In this document: positions 42,101-50,720 of the stretch, one piece after another
Layout: the number at the start of each line of letters is the position of its first letter
How positions within the stretch are numbered: position 1 is the stretch's first letter
Origin: Cynocephalus volans
Lineage: Eukaryota; Chordata; Mammalia; Dermoptera; Cynocephalidae
Direction: 5' to 3'
Assembly: GCF_027409185.1 (NCBI RefSeq)
Contig: NC_084462.1
Location: 23,101,577 to 23,165,576, forward strand
Length of the DNA: 64,000 nucleotides
Program-made: the position numbers and the translations under genes
The notes under the pieces: generated by a model
What the model was told of the DNA's origin: nothing
Seen by the model: only the letters and a program-made list of their open reading frames with translations
The model's database searches: none

Positions 42101-43165
42101 TGTTTTTGATGACTAAAACTAGTTAGTTTTGTTAGGTCCAGCAGCAGTTGTATAGGATGAAATGACAAGAAACAATAAGTACATAATTAGGTAGACTGGT
42201 TGCCCCTTAGTGAAACAAGATTTATTTAAAGTTCAACAATATTCTATGAATTATAACTACATCGAATTTGCTTTTGCTGAAAGCCCACCAGTGCTGAACT
42301 ACAAACTCTCCATGAAACACCAGGTAATGTTTGTAGACCGAAAAATAAAAAAGGACAACCACTATCAATGTGGGAGGAGGGGGTCGCCAAACCGTTAAAA
42401 CGCAAAAAGAGAGCCTCACATTCAAATGGTGGACAACTGCTGTTCTAGCATAAGTTTACGGACATGAGCCCACTTTCCATCCTGATATCTTTCTTTCACA
42501 AAGCGTATAGCAAGACAAGAGGGTATCTTACAGTGGGTAAACAGCAATCTCTGTTGGTTTTATGCTGAGCTCTATAACTCAAGAGTCATTTCCTGCCTGA
42601 TATATTTGCCACTGCTTCCGATGGAAAGGAAAAAAAAATATATATATACATGCACATCCTCCAGTTCGCACAAAATGTAACAAGGAAGGAAAAAGGTCCG
42701 AAACTTGGAGCACCACACACACATCTACTCTCCACTCCCACCACCCAGAACAGGGTTTTCACTTCTCACCTGGGGTGAGGTCCTACCGAGCGCTCTCTGA
42801 AGAGCCCTTACCACGGCCACAGCCTCCTCCCCGCTCTCCGGGCCGTGCTCCCGAACCCAGGCCTGGAACTCCTCGGGCAGAATGGACAGGAACTGCTCCA
42901 GCACCAGCAGCTCCAGGATCTGCTCCTTCGAGTGCACCTCAGGCCTCAGCCACCGACCACAAAGTTCCCTGAGCCGGCTCAGCGCCTCTTCCGGTCCGGA
43001 CACCTGCTGGTAACGCAACTGCCTAAAACGCTGTCTACAAGTTTCAGGATCTTGCCAGTCGCCTGCCGGGTCGGATTCCCGACCTCCGGGGGAGTCTTCC
43101 TCCATTTTCACTACCAAAAGCCCCTCACGCAGGGGCGGCGCGGCGACCCTGGACCTCGCAGCCAT
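32337..43165 (-). CDS. ZNF394: ZNF394, SCAN-KRAB-C2H2 zinc finger protein (gene span)
   Basis: Minus-strand exons 43,165-42,770, 38,361-38,235 and 33,406-32,337 join in phase to 531 codons including the stop (530 aa; human about 561). Layout: a leader with a SUMO-type VKME match (19-22), a SCAN domain (about 43-125), a variant KRAB-A box (133-175), a long acidic/Ser-rich spacer (176-333) and seven C2H2 fingers (334-523). Identified from remembered human ZNF394 ([14 protein letters not shown], fingers with KQRSDLFKH) and from its place between ZNF789 and ZKSCAN5. It should be a nuclear regulator that can pair with other SCAN proteins. From memory, the human protein has been described as a repressor of AP-1-type reporter activity. 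The start differs from human (see exon 1). Confidence 0.94.
34995..35508 (-). mobile_element. LTR, antisense copy of an inverted pair
   Basis: On the minus strand it runs from tgttttgatgtctt to 'cctgactgacca'. It is homologous along most of its length to 39,184-39,745 in the other orientation (shared 'ttattcaaaccagccag', 'cccagggccagg'). No internal retroviral genes, so both are solo LTRs or remnants. Confidence 0.65.
35840..36068 (-). mobile_element. GC-rich tRNA-Ile-derived SINE with long T-rich tail
   Basis: 'cgtgaccggcactcagccag', 'tcctatataggatccgaac', ending 'gccacgggctcggccc' at 36,068. The poly(T) side is an expanded TTTA/TTTC tract. Confidence 0.85.
36069..36245 (-). mobile_element. 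Dimeric tRNA-Ile-derived SINE
   Basis: 'agataaccggtaaggggatc', 'gaaccggccatccctatac', 'agtgagccacgggcctgccc'. It abuts the previous SINE directly, so one probably integrated at the tail of the other. Confidence 0.85.
36516..36599. mobile_element. Mariner-like MITE, second copy
   Basis: 'tatgagaatacttcaaaaag' and 'gtggaaaaatgaaattaaa' match the copy at 26,583; the right inverted repeat is degraded. Confidence 0.55.
36622..36662 (+). repeat. SINE 3' fragment with poly(A)
   Basis: 'accagccagctgcc' followed by a 24-nt A-run. Confidence 0.5.
36925..37480 (+). repeat. Ancient interspersed repeat (L2-like)
   Basis: 'tttactgagcacttactgta', 'acattctagaagggggtgg', 'gtgcaaagaccaggaggc' is a widespread ancient mammalian repeat pattern. 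Family assignment is uncertain. Confidence 0.5.
37500..38090 (+). repeat. Old LINE-1 3' end, sense
   Basis: 'gcctatcaacagaatggatg', 'acatggataaatctcaaaaa' and 'gtaatgttgagtgaaaagt' are typical L1M 3' sequence, with a G-run at 37,922-37,936. Confidence 0.7.
38235..38361 (-). CDS. ZNF394: ZNF394 KRAB exon (variant)
   Basis: 127 bp between ttgttacag and gtgagt. It encodes [17 protein letters not shown] and ends [15 protein letters not shown]. The first half is KRAB-like, but the YRDVMLENY core found in ZNF789 is replaced. By family knowledge, KRAB boxes of SCAN-KRAB proteins often fail to recruit TRIM28; that is inference here. Confidence 0.93.
38857..38948 (-). mobile_element. tRNA-Ile-type SINE, monomer
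   Basis: 'gcagctggccagtatgtgg', 'gatgaccttggtattataa', 'aactggccagcc'; flanks ctgagacagct / ctgagatggct. Confidence 0.8.
39114..39161. repeat. (GC)n(GT)n alternating purine-pyrimidine tract
   Basis: 17 nt of alternating GC followed directly by about 31 nt of alternating TG, 48 nt of unbroken alternation inside ZNF394 intron 1. Confidence 0.95.
39184..39745 (+). mobile_element. LTR, sense copy of an inverted pair
   Basis: Starts tgttttgacatcttt and ends near 'cctgactgacca'; homologous to 34,995-35,508 in reverse. A SINE fragment is inserted at 39,214. Confidence 0.65.
39214..39253 (+). mobile_element. 5'-truncated SINE fragment in an LTR
   Basis: 'ttggatccccatacaggcc' plus an A/C-rich tail, flanked by acctttctg (before 39,214 and near 39,262). 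The flanking LTR sequence is continuous across it. Confidence 0.6.
40690..40905. mobile_element. MER5A-like hAT remnant
   Basis: 'tttctcaactgggggtaatt', 'ctggagacatctgtcagtg', 'gctgctaaacatcctgcatg' and 'ggttgagaaattgagaaact' match a short hAT-Charlie element. Confidence 0.8.
40962..41062 (-). mobile_element. tRNA-Ile-type SINE, monomer
   Basis: 'ggcagctggctggggaacc', 'aacccttgaccttggtgtt', 'aactggccagcc'; flanks ctggaaaatgtt / ctggaaaacgtt. Confidence 0.85.
41335..41460 (-). repeat. MIR SINE
   Basis: 'tttcacagatgaggaaacag', 'aggcccaaggagac' and a gap-containing 'acctggatcttctaactcc'. Confidence 0.65.
42770..43165 (-). CDS. ZNF394: ZNF394 coding exon 1 (SCAN)
   Basis: ATG at 43,165-43,163; donor ccccag|gtgaga after 42,770; 132 codons in phase 0. 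SCAN domain at about 43-125, including [20 protein letters not shown] and [13 protein letters not shown]. This is the first ATG after an in-frame TGA (about 43,196). The human start (a peptide containing [12 protein letters not shown]) has an upstream counterpart here in another frame with its Met codon absent, so the colugo-like protein should begin at the internal MAARS. Confidence 0.9.
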
Positions 43166-43170
43166 CGGCG

Positions 43171-43221
43171 TCACTGCCGCGCCTCTGGGCGGTCAAGCTC
43201 GAACTCGCCTTCCTCCGGCAT
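43171..43221 (-). other. ZNF394: Possible uORF ahead of the ZNF394 start
   Basis: ATG at 43,221 opens 16 codons ([16 protein letters not shown]) and stops at TGA 43,173-43,171, five nucleotides before the main ATG. Relevant only if the transcript starts upstream of 43,221. Confidence 0.5.
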
Positions 43222-43659
43222 GCGCTTTCCCGGAACCCTGCCTTCAGGCGAGAAGACAGCAACCCCAAAGACCTCACCGGCCCTCCCCGCAGCGGGGACG
43301 CGCCACTGTCCAGTCCCAACACCACCCCGCCCGGGCCCTCTCCTGCACTCCCTCCCTTCGGCCGCTATGTCTCCTAGAAGCCGCTTGGTCACGTGACAAA
43401 AAACAAACATCCCAGGCCGGAAGTGCGCCCCCGACTCCCCGCAGGGTCCACCCCCAGCATTTTCGTGGCCTCTCTAGGCCTCCCGGAGGAGTGAGATGCA
43501 TCTCGGTAGTACACCTTCCCCGCCTTGGCCTGGGTGGCTTCCTGAAGCCCAGGAAAATAATGGGCTTCCGAGCGGGTGGCCGAGCGCCGGCGCGAGAAAC
43601 GTTCAGTGTCGGAAGAAAAAAAAAAATTTTTTTTAGACTAAGTGCTACCATGTACATCA

Positions 43660-43800
43660 GATGTTATTGCTTTTGATCCTAACAAAGATGAGGAAATTGA
43701 GGCTCAAAGAAATTGTGTCTTTGCCAGATATCAAGCTGCTGGTGATGTGATGGATGAGACCAACATTCCCATTTCAAACTCCCAAACTAAGGGCTTTCCA
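43660..43800 (-). repeat. MIR SINE
   Basis: 'aagatgaggaaattgaggct' and 'tgccagatatcaagctgctgg' are reverse MIR. Confidence 0.55.
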
Positions 43801-44149
43801 CCGCTACAGTGTTAATTAATTTAAAATTTTTTTCGCCTAAAGCTGCCTGGTTCATTCGTTCATTCATTTATTCATTCAAGAAATGTATCTGACCACCTTC
43901 TGTGCTTCTGCTCCCAGAAAAGCAGCAAGTCGAATTTTATGTGTTGATATATTTGCCACAGCACCTCCCTAGCACAGTGCATGGCACACAATGTGCCTTC
44001 AGTCATCAACTGCCCGATAAATATTTCCCAGGCATCCATCGCTGTTGAGTCCATAAAGGAGGAATAGGACTCTGTCCCTGCCCTCCCTTATAGTGCTTGT
44101 ATGACGTGAAGGGGGAAGGGTAGCGGTCATGGTGGGGGGGGGGGGGCGG

Positions 44150-44586
44150 AACAGCTAATGCTGCCATACAAAATACCACAAACTGGGTGGCTTAAACAAC
44201 AGAAATTTATTGTCTCACTTCTGGAAGCTAGAAGTATAAGGTCCAGATGTCCACAGGGTTGGTTCCTTCCGAGGGCTGTAAGGGAGAATCTGTTGAAGCT
44301 GCTCTCCTAAGTTCTGGTGGTTTGCAGGCAATCTTTGGTGTTCCTCGGCTTATAGAAGCATTACCCCATTCTCTGCCTTCATCTTCACAAGGCATTCTCC
44401 TTGTGTGCATGGTCTGTCTCCAAATTTCCCCTTTCTATACAGTCACCCGTCATAATGGATTAGGGCCCACCCTAATGACTTCATTTTAACTTGGTAAAGA
44501 CCTATCTCCAAGATCACTCTCTGACTTGCTGGGGATTAGGACTTCAACATATGAATTTCGGGGGGACACAATTCAACCCATAACAA
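44150..44586 (-). mobile_element. MLT1-type LTR, antisense
   Basis: 'aataccacaaactgggtggc', 'ttattgtctcacttctgg', 'attagggcccaccctaatg' and 'cacaattcaacccataaca' mark a nearly full antisense MaLR LTR. Confidence 0.8.
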
Positions 44587-44804
44587 TATGCACTATATAG
44601 GTTTGTTAAATAAGTTTCTGAGAAGTGTCTAGGTTCTAAAAGGGCAAGTGGGAGGGAATATTCTAGTGCAAAAGAAGGAGTTAGAACTGAGAGCAGCCAC
44701 CAATTCTCACTACCCCAAAGAATGCTCACAGGAAAACTCCCCAGCCTTCTCAACTTTCTACTTCTCAGTCTTTGCCCATTCTCTCCTGGATAGTATAATT
44801 CATA

Positions 44805-45000
44805 ATAAAAGCCAACATTTATTGAGCACTTATTATATGCTAAGAACGCTGAAAGGCTATATCTCAATCCTCTTGACAACCGTCTGGGTTTGTGCCATTA
44901 ACTGAAACCCAGAGAAAATAAAGAATTTACCCAAAGTTTACACAGCTAGTAAGTGACAGAGGTGGCACTGGAACAGGATAGCAATACCTAACTCTCTATC
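44805..45000 (-). repeat. MIR SINE
   Basis: 'tttattgagcacttattata', 'acacagctagtaagtgacag'. Confidence 0.65.
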
Positions 45001-45064
45001 CCTATATTGGTTTAAAGTTTTTATTCCAAATCCTTACCTTATGGACAACTTGGAGATTTATTTA

Positions 45065-45152
45065 TTTAGGCTGCTGGCCAGTAAAGGGATCCAAACCCTT
45101 GACCTTCGTGTTACCAGCATAATGCTCTCCCAAGTGAGCTACCTGCCAGGCC
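45065..45152 (-). mobile_element. tRNA-Ile-type SINE, monomer
   Basis: 'gctgctggccagtaaaggg', 'aacccttgaccttcgtgtt'; flanked by cttggagatttattta. Confidence 0.85.
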
Positions 45153-45281
45153 CTTGGAGATTTATTTAACACAACTTTGAGAGACTTAGTGCAGAGAATG
45201 CTGGACTAGAAGTTAGAAGACCTAGATTTTGTTTTGCCAAAAAGTTGAGATATGGCTTTTAAGAAGTCATTTAAGGGCTAT

Positions 45282-46112
45282 TGAAAGGGACCTTAGCCAA
45301 AATACAGCCATCTCTGGGTAACTAGGTCCAAGCAGAAAATTTCAGTAAGCCATTAACTTAAGAACTGATAATCATCAATTGCTTGAGGTTAGTAGAGGAA
45401 TTGAGAAACTGACCACATGGCTGAAACTGCCTGGGGATGAAATCAGGCCCCAAAAGGATCCTTCTCAAAAGTTTATTTCTGTTTACCACCCATTACAGCC
45501 TCTCATGTTGATTTACTTTAGATGATGGACACCTAAAATTAAGAATTGAAACTAAGTTTTGTTGTTTTCCTGACCTTTCCTAATCAACTGCAAACAGAGG
45601 AAATGCGAGAGGAAGGCAAAGCACCCTAGCTGATTATTAACTCCCCTTCTTGCTTAAAGGAAAATTACATCCACATTAGTTAGAAGTACATGTCAGGTAT
45701 TTTTATGTTCCAGTGATGCTTGACTGAGGTTATTGTCTTTCAGCTCTCCCTGGAGATAAGGACTCCAACCCTGAGATAACATCAAAGGTTTGAAGCTGAC
45801 CAGTCGCCAACTGCAGACTCCATGATGCCAAAGCACCCAGTCCATCATGGGACCGTGACATCTGACTCAGACCCTGTGCTGATCCCATGATCAGCCTCCC
45901 CCTTTGCCTGCAGGACAAAACTCTTATGTCACCTTCCCACCTCTTCCCTTTTATAAACCCCAGAACAGGCATCAGCAGGTGGGATAATTTTAGCCTGATC
46001 ATCTCCCAGATGCCGGTTATCTGAATAAAGCTTCGAATCCTTGCGCCAACTTTTGGATTTATATGTCATTTGTTTAGTGTGAGAGGGCAAGCTGAGCCTG
46101 TTGCTGGTAACA
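45282..46112 (+). mobile_element. Solo LTR, class I-like (copy 1 of an inverted twin)
   Basis: 831 bp, TGAAAGG...GTAACA, with the 4-bp duplication ctat on both sides (45,278-45,281; 46,113-46,116). U3-R-U5 logic is visible: TATAAA at 45,952 and AATAAA at 46,024. A 90-codon antisense frame (46,002-45,730) is identical in the second copy at 53.7 kb and is LTR sequence, not a gene. No internal retroviral region remains. Confidence 0.9.
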
Positions 46113-46210
46113 CTATGAGACTTATTTTTCTAATAGCTAAAACTGGGATAAAACTATCAATAATCTATTAAAAAATGACTTTATTTATTTATTTATTTTC
46201 TGGTTTAATT

Positions 46211-46333
46211 CTTTCTTTCTTTCTTTCTTTCTTTTTTTTTTTTTTTAATGAAAGATGACTGGAAAGGGAATCTTAACCCTTGACTTGGTGTTCTCAGCAC
46301 CACGCTCTCCCTAGTGAGCCACAGGCCAGCCCC
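46211..46333 (-). mobile_element. SINE, dimer-type second arm, antisense
   Basis: (CTTT)n/poly(T), 'aagatgactggaaaggg', 'gacttggtgttctcagcac', ending 'acaggccagcccc'; flanked by ctggtttaatt. Confidence 0.85.
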
Positions 46334-46789
46334 CTGGTTTAATTTCTAATCACACAAAAACTCTTGAGAAAAAAAAGTTTTTCTTGTCTGTCTTGGTTAC
46401 TCTTGAATATTCAGCACCTAAAACAATATCTGGAATACAGTAGTTTCTCAATAATAGTCTGTTGGTTTGGGGAGATATGTGTAGGAAGAGATGTTAAGGG
46501 GACATGGTAGGAGCAGTAAGAAACCAGAGATGGAAATGGTTGAAAAGTCACAGCTAGTGTCAAAGACCCCACAAACCAAACATCATTTATTTCACAATGA
46601 ACACATATGTGTGTCTAAGACCAATCTCAGGCACGTTTACTTTAAGAACTAGATATAAAAATATCTTCTATGGATGGAGTCTCATAATGCTACTTTAGCT
46701 ACTGTCCATAGCTTACAAATTTTTGTACAGTCATAAATAATTGTCTATTAAGATTAGCAGTGGGAAAAGAAATAAAAAAGCTTAGAACA
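46334..46789. other. Intergenic, unclassified
   Basis: AT-rich; a MIR/L2-like phrase 'tcagcacctaaaacaatatc' near 46,411 is too short to call. Confidence 0.3.
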
Positions 46790-47345
46790 CATTTGTGTAG
46801 TAAAGGATTAACTTTGCCCAGTGGTAAGTTTGGTCTTTGCCCTCGGCTACTGGGAGGTAATCTCTAAGCACAAGGAATATCCTGCTTGATAAGAGTGTCT
46901 TTGTCTACCCTGGGTTCTTGGGCCATGCCAGACAGTCTATGTTAATGATGTAATTTATGGTGTGGTGCCTTAGGCAGTGGGGTATCACCTTGACCTCTGG
47001 AGTGGCTAGAGACTAAGGTCAGCCATGTGGGTGACAAACCATATCTACACGTTTGAGTCCCAATAAAAAGTTTGCACATCAAGGCTCAGATGAGCATCCC
47101 TGGTGATTGCTGGGTGATTTTAGCACTGTCTGCACCACCCCACTGGGAGAGAACAACTGGAGGCTCCAAGCTGGGAATTCTCCAAGATCCTATCCTACAC
47201 ACCTCTTCTCTTAGCTGATTTTAATTTGTATGATTTTGCTATAATAAACCATAAGCATCAGTATACCAGCTTTCAGTGAGTTCTGTGAGTACTTCTAGCA
47301 AATTATCAAATATGAGTGTAGTCCTGAGCACCAGTTGGTGTCAGA
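46790..47345 (+). mobile_element. ERVL-type LTR
   Basis: 'ttgctataataaaccataag', 'cagctttcagtgagttctg', 'agcaccagttggtgtcagaa' and a pyrimidine-rich 3' third match ERVL-class LTRs. Confidence 0.65.
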
Positions 47346-47669
47346 AGTGAGAATGGTCTTGGGCACTCCCAAACTTAGCAATACATGTGTCCTTCCTTTG
47401 AACTAGGTTGGTAGAGCATTTCCTCACATGATAGTATTAATTCTTTCAATTCCTGAAAATGTAACATAGAGGAAACATTCAGGCAAGGTCAAGAGGGATA
47501 CCTAGTGAAGTCTTCCAAATATGAACCTCAGAGGATAAAAATATATTGTTATCCTGGGTGCAAATGTTGTCACATGGGGAGTGAGACATGAAGACTTGCC
47601 CCAGTCAGAGTTGTTGGAAAGCAGTCTTGCATTACTGGACATACCTGGGCAGTGAAGAGAAACATAAAG

Positions 47670-48345
47670 TGTTGAGATAGGGTGACCCCCACTTTCATAA
47701 CATATGCAATTCGCTTCTGTGAAACTGCTTGCTGTGTGACAAGGTAGATTGAATTGCTTAAAAAATGTTGTTGTTTAAAAATCCCCCTTGGCTCTTTAGC
47801 CCCCCCTTGATAGAAGTTAAAAGCTAAATATTAGCCTGCACTTAGAGAAGTTTGAATTTTGTTTGATGTTCCCCACCCAAGCTGCCCCTCAGTGATTAAC
47901 GAGCTGGTTTCAGCTTGTTATCAGCTTGCGCTAGGCCTCACCAAACCCCTTCCTCACGCCAGGAGGGTATGTGTAACTATATGATAACTATAAGTGTGTG
48001 ACTATTTGATAATTTTAACTGTGTGACTAATGTAAAAATGTGCCTTTTAAAAGATTCCTTAAACTCAGGGCTGCTTCCTTCCAAGACTTTTTTGACAGGT
48101 TAGGGGATCACAACCCTTGGCTTGGTGTTATCCGCACCACACTCAGCCAGTGAGTGCACCGGCCATCCCTCTATAGGATCCGAACCCACGGCGCACCACA
48201 CCCTCCCGAGTGAGCCATGGGGCTGGCCCCTTCCAAGACTTTCTTGGAGGGACAGTTGCTGGCTGGCCAATAAAAACCCCCTTTTAAATTCTCAATTAGG
48301 TATTCTGGTTCCTTTTCCATGTGGCAGCCTCACAAAAGTGTCACT
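47670..48345 (+). mobile_element. Probable LTR interrupted by a SINE
   Basis: 'gagatagggtgacccccac', repeated 'taactgtgtgacta'-type phrases and an AATAAA at 48,269 after 'ggctggcc' suggest an LTR; the SINE at 48,091-48,228 splits it. Ends not defined. Confidence 0.45.
48091..48228 (-). mobile_element. Dimer-type SINE inside an LTR
   Basis: 'aacccttggcttggtgttat', 'cggccatccctctatagg', 'ccatggggctggcccc'; flanked by ccttccaagacttt. Confidence 0.85.
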
Positions 48346-48517
48346 ACACATTTGTACTTAAACTCTCTAGGTGTTCTTATGTTATCTAGGGCATTCATCT
48401 AATCAAATCAGATATATATAGACACACACATATATATGAGTATACATCCATGAGTACAACAGCTTTCAGTGAGTTCTGTGAGATATATGTATATATATCT
48501 GAAAAAATAAATGTAAC

Positions 48518-48628
48518 TTTTTGGCAGCTGGCCAGTACAGGGATCCTTGACATTGGCATCTCAAAGCCACATTCTAGACATCGGCATCTCAAAGCCACGT
48601 TCTAACCAGCTGAGCTAATTGGCCAGCC
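48518..48628 (-). mobile_element. tRNA-Ile-type SINE with internal tandem duplication
   Basis: Contains 'ggcatctcaaagccac(a/g)ttcta' twice in direct succession between a normal 3' part ('ggcagctggccagtacagg') and a normal 5' part ('agctaattggccagcc'). Confidence 0.8.
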
Positions 48629-48642
48629 TTATCTTACTTTTT

Positions 48643-48789
48643 TTTTTTTTTTTTTTTTTTTGTCTTTTTCGTGACCTGCACTCAGCCAGTGAGCGCACTG
48701 GCCATTCCCATATAGGATCCGAACCCGCGGCGGGAGCGTCGCCGCGCTCCCAGCGCCGCACTCTCCCGAGTGCGCCACAGGCTCGGCCC
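48643..48789 (-). mobile_element. GC-rich tRNA-Ile-derived SINE
   Basis: 'cgtgacctgcactcagccag', 'cccatataggatccgaac', ending 'gccacaggctcggccc'; flanked by cttatcttactttt. Sits directly against the 5' end of the previous SINE. Confidence 0.9.
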
Positions 48790-48814
48790 CTTATCTTACT
48801 TTTTGACACATCAA

Positions 48815-49150
48815 TTTCTCTTCTAAGAATATATCCTACAGTTATATTTGCACATGTCTAAAATGACAATATATACACGGATATTTCCATAGTGGAGCAT
48901 TGCTTATTATAGGAAAAAAATGAAGACAACCTAAATGCTGACCAGAAAGGATTAAATAGAGTACAGTACAGTATATTCGAATAATGCTGTACTATTCAGA
49001 CAGTGAGAAGAATGAGAAAACTCTTTATGTACCGATATGGAACAATCTCCAAGATTTATTACTTAAAAAATAGTAAGGTGGAGAAAGGATGTAAATTGTG
49101 CTGTCATTTACATATAAAACATAACATCTACTTGAATATTCGTGGAATAA
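48815..49150 (+). repeat. Old LINE-1 3' end, sense
   Basis: 'atatatcctacagttatat', 'gaagacaacctaaatgctga' and 'tttacatataaaacataaca' are L1M 3' sequence. Confidence 0.6.
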
Positions 49151-49321
49151 GGGCCGGCCAGTGGCTCACTCGGGAGAGTGCGATGCTGATAACACCAAGG
49201 CCACAGGTTCGGATACGATATAGGGATGGCTGGTTTGCTCACTGGCTGAGCGTGGTGCTGACAACACCAAGTCAAGGATTGAGATCCCCTTACCCGTCAT
49301 CTTTAAAAAAAAAAAAAAAAA
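49151..49321 (+). mobile_element. Dimeric tRNA-Ile-derived SINE
   Basis: Two arms ('gggccggccagtggctcac' and 'ggctggtttgctcactggc') and an A-tail; flanked by attcgtggaata. Confidence 0.9.
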
Positions 49322-49860
49322 ATTCGTGGAATATATCTTGGTAGGCTAACGAGAAACTAGTCATACTTAGCTCTCTATTTCTTTAAGAAATAAGTGAAAT
49401 TATTAAAATATACAGTGCATTTGTAAGTCACTTAAATGGTGGCAAGTTAGAAAAAATGGATATTCACCTTAGGTAACTTTTATATACAGTAAACAACTAA
49501 GCTAATTCAATAAGAGCAGTAAAATTAAGCCATAGCCGCAAAATTCTATACTACACCTCCCCCTATCGATTCTTCTATTTTTGTTTTTAAATACCAACTC
49601 GCTAACACACAAAATACATACAACGCAGACATTCACCAGAGGTTTAGTCCTAGATAAAAATCTACCTACAATGCATGATTTTAGGCCCCCTGAAAAGAGA
49701 CCTTTAACTTCTAAGTACCTTCTCATCTGTTTGCAGATGCTGCAATTCCACAGCAGTGTGTTCCACCGCGCTGGTAAATGAATGTCGATAGTTACAGCTT
49801 TGTAAACGACGAAGGGCTTGGAAAACTGTGAGGCACGATACAAAAATGAGAAATTCTTAA
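49322..49860. other. Upstream flank of ZKSCAN5
   Basis: No repeat or exon recognised. A 156-codon minus-strand frame spans 49,972-49,502 but crosses the CpG-island edge and resembles no family. Confidence 0.3.
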
Positions 49861-50104
49861 GGATGGAACCTCCTTGGCTGGGGAAGTCCCGCGTAAAGAA
49901 CGCCCCTGTCTCGTGGGGATGCTGGCCGTCTCCCCCACCTGCCTCGGCAAGGAGGCCCGCGGCATCCCCCATGCACTGCCTTCCCGCCCAGCACCCGTGG
50001 ACACACCTCCCTGCCCTGCGGCCTTCTGATAGGCCCGCGAGACCGAGGCTGCAAAGAGAGCCGCCGCCCTATTGGCTAGCTGGCGTGGCCCGCGCGGGGC
50101 TTCC

Positions 50105-50117
50105 TGGGAGATGTAGT
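50105..50117 (-). promoter_or_regulatory. ZKSCAN5: ZNF143-type promoter motif
   Basis: The minus strand reads ACTACATCTCCCA, fitting the ACTAYRNNNCCCR core-promoter consensus typical of positions close to a start site. Confidence 0.55.
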
Positions 50118-50119
50118 TC

Positions 50120-50190
50120 TGAACGCCGCAGACTCCAGCTACTCGCGGGTCAGACGTCGGAGGCTTCGGCCCCGTGGGCTGACTGCGGTG
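50120..50190 (+). other. ZKSCAN5: Putative ZKSCAN5 exon 1 (5' UTR)
   Basis: Sequence just after the ZNF143-type site ends in a good donor (ggtg|gtaaga at 50,191). The 5' limit is a guess. Confidence 0.4.
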
Positions 50191-50720
50191 GTAAGAAGGT
50201 GTGTGTGTTTGGAGAGGTTGATGGGAGGAGAGGCGAGGATTGGTACGAAAAATACTGAAGAGTCCAAAATTAAAATCAGCTAGGGTTGCCGGCTCGCAGA
50301 AAGGTATGGACCTACTTCGAATTGGGGAACAGAGCTTTTGGAATGGGGGGAGGCGCGAGTTCCACGGCCCAATCAGACGCCAGCAACTGTTGCCCGCCCT
50401 TGAGGCTCCGCCCCCGTTCCTCACTAAGGAAAGGGGAGGAGCTCGGACTCTTTAAATGGCATTGGGTGTTGGGTGAGGGAGAGGATGGCTACGTCTTCTT
50501 TCCCGCTCTAATGACGCTGTACCTGCGGCTTCGGGGTCCTGGGAACAGCCGGATTATGGAGGTGGACAGGGACCCTGGCCTGCGCCCCAGCTCCCCGCCG
50601 ATTGGTCCGCAGCCCGAGGGGGCGGGGCCCGGCGCAGGCAGCTCCCGCCTGCGGCGAGGCGAGGACCTCCGGGATTCCTAGAGAGGACTCGGAAGTGCTC
50701 TCGTGGGTGGGATTATGGCT

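Larger units (their letters stand above)
38362..42769 (-). other. ZNF394: ZNF394 intron 1
   Basis: 4.4 kb with SINEs (38,857; 40,962), a (GC)n(GT)n tract (39,114), a plus-strand LTR (39,184-39,745), a MER5A-like element (40,690) and a MIR (41,335). 41,470-42,720 is AT-rich and unclassified. Confidence 0.7.
42770..43620 (-). promoter_or_regulatory. ZNF394: CpG-island promoter of ZNF394
   Basis: CpG-dense block covering exon 1 and about 450 bp upstream. It includes a palindromic E-box GTCACGTGAC (43,388-43,397) and an ETS-type CCGGAAGTG (43,417-43,425), both common near TATA-less housekeeping-type start sites. Start site not determinable by eye. Confidence 0.75.
49890..50720 (+). promoter_or_regulatory. 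ZKSCAN5: CpG-island promoter of ZKSCAN5
   Basis: CpG-rich block with an inverted CCAAT (ctattggctagc near 50,067), a ZNF143/M4-type site (50,105-50,117), a second CCAAT (cccaatcag near 50,367) and an ETS-type ACTTCCGG (50,756-50,763) just beyond. Position upstream of the SCAN exon supports the assignment. Confidence 0.75.

Noticed and set aside
42725-42769. C-terminal extension of the ZNF394 SCAN exon
   Set aside because: The frame continues past ccccag|gtgaga, but splicing at that donor joins in frame to the KRAB exon as in human.
45730-46002. 90-codon protein identical to one at 53,840-54,112
   Set aside because: The identity arises because both are the antisense of the same LTR family; no conserved domain and no independent evidence of coding.
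49502-50424. Two long minus-strand frames (156 and 210 codons) upstream of ZKSCAN5
   Set aside because: They lie partly in a CpG island where stop codons are rare, resemble no family, and their composition follows the underlying GC content.
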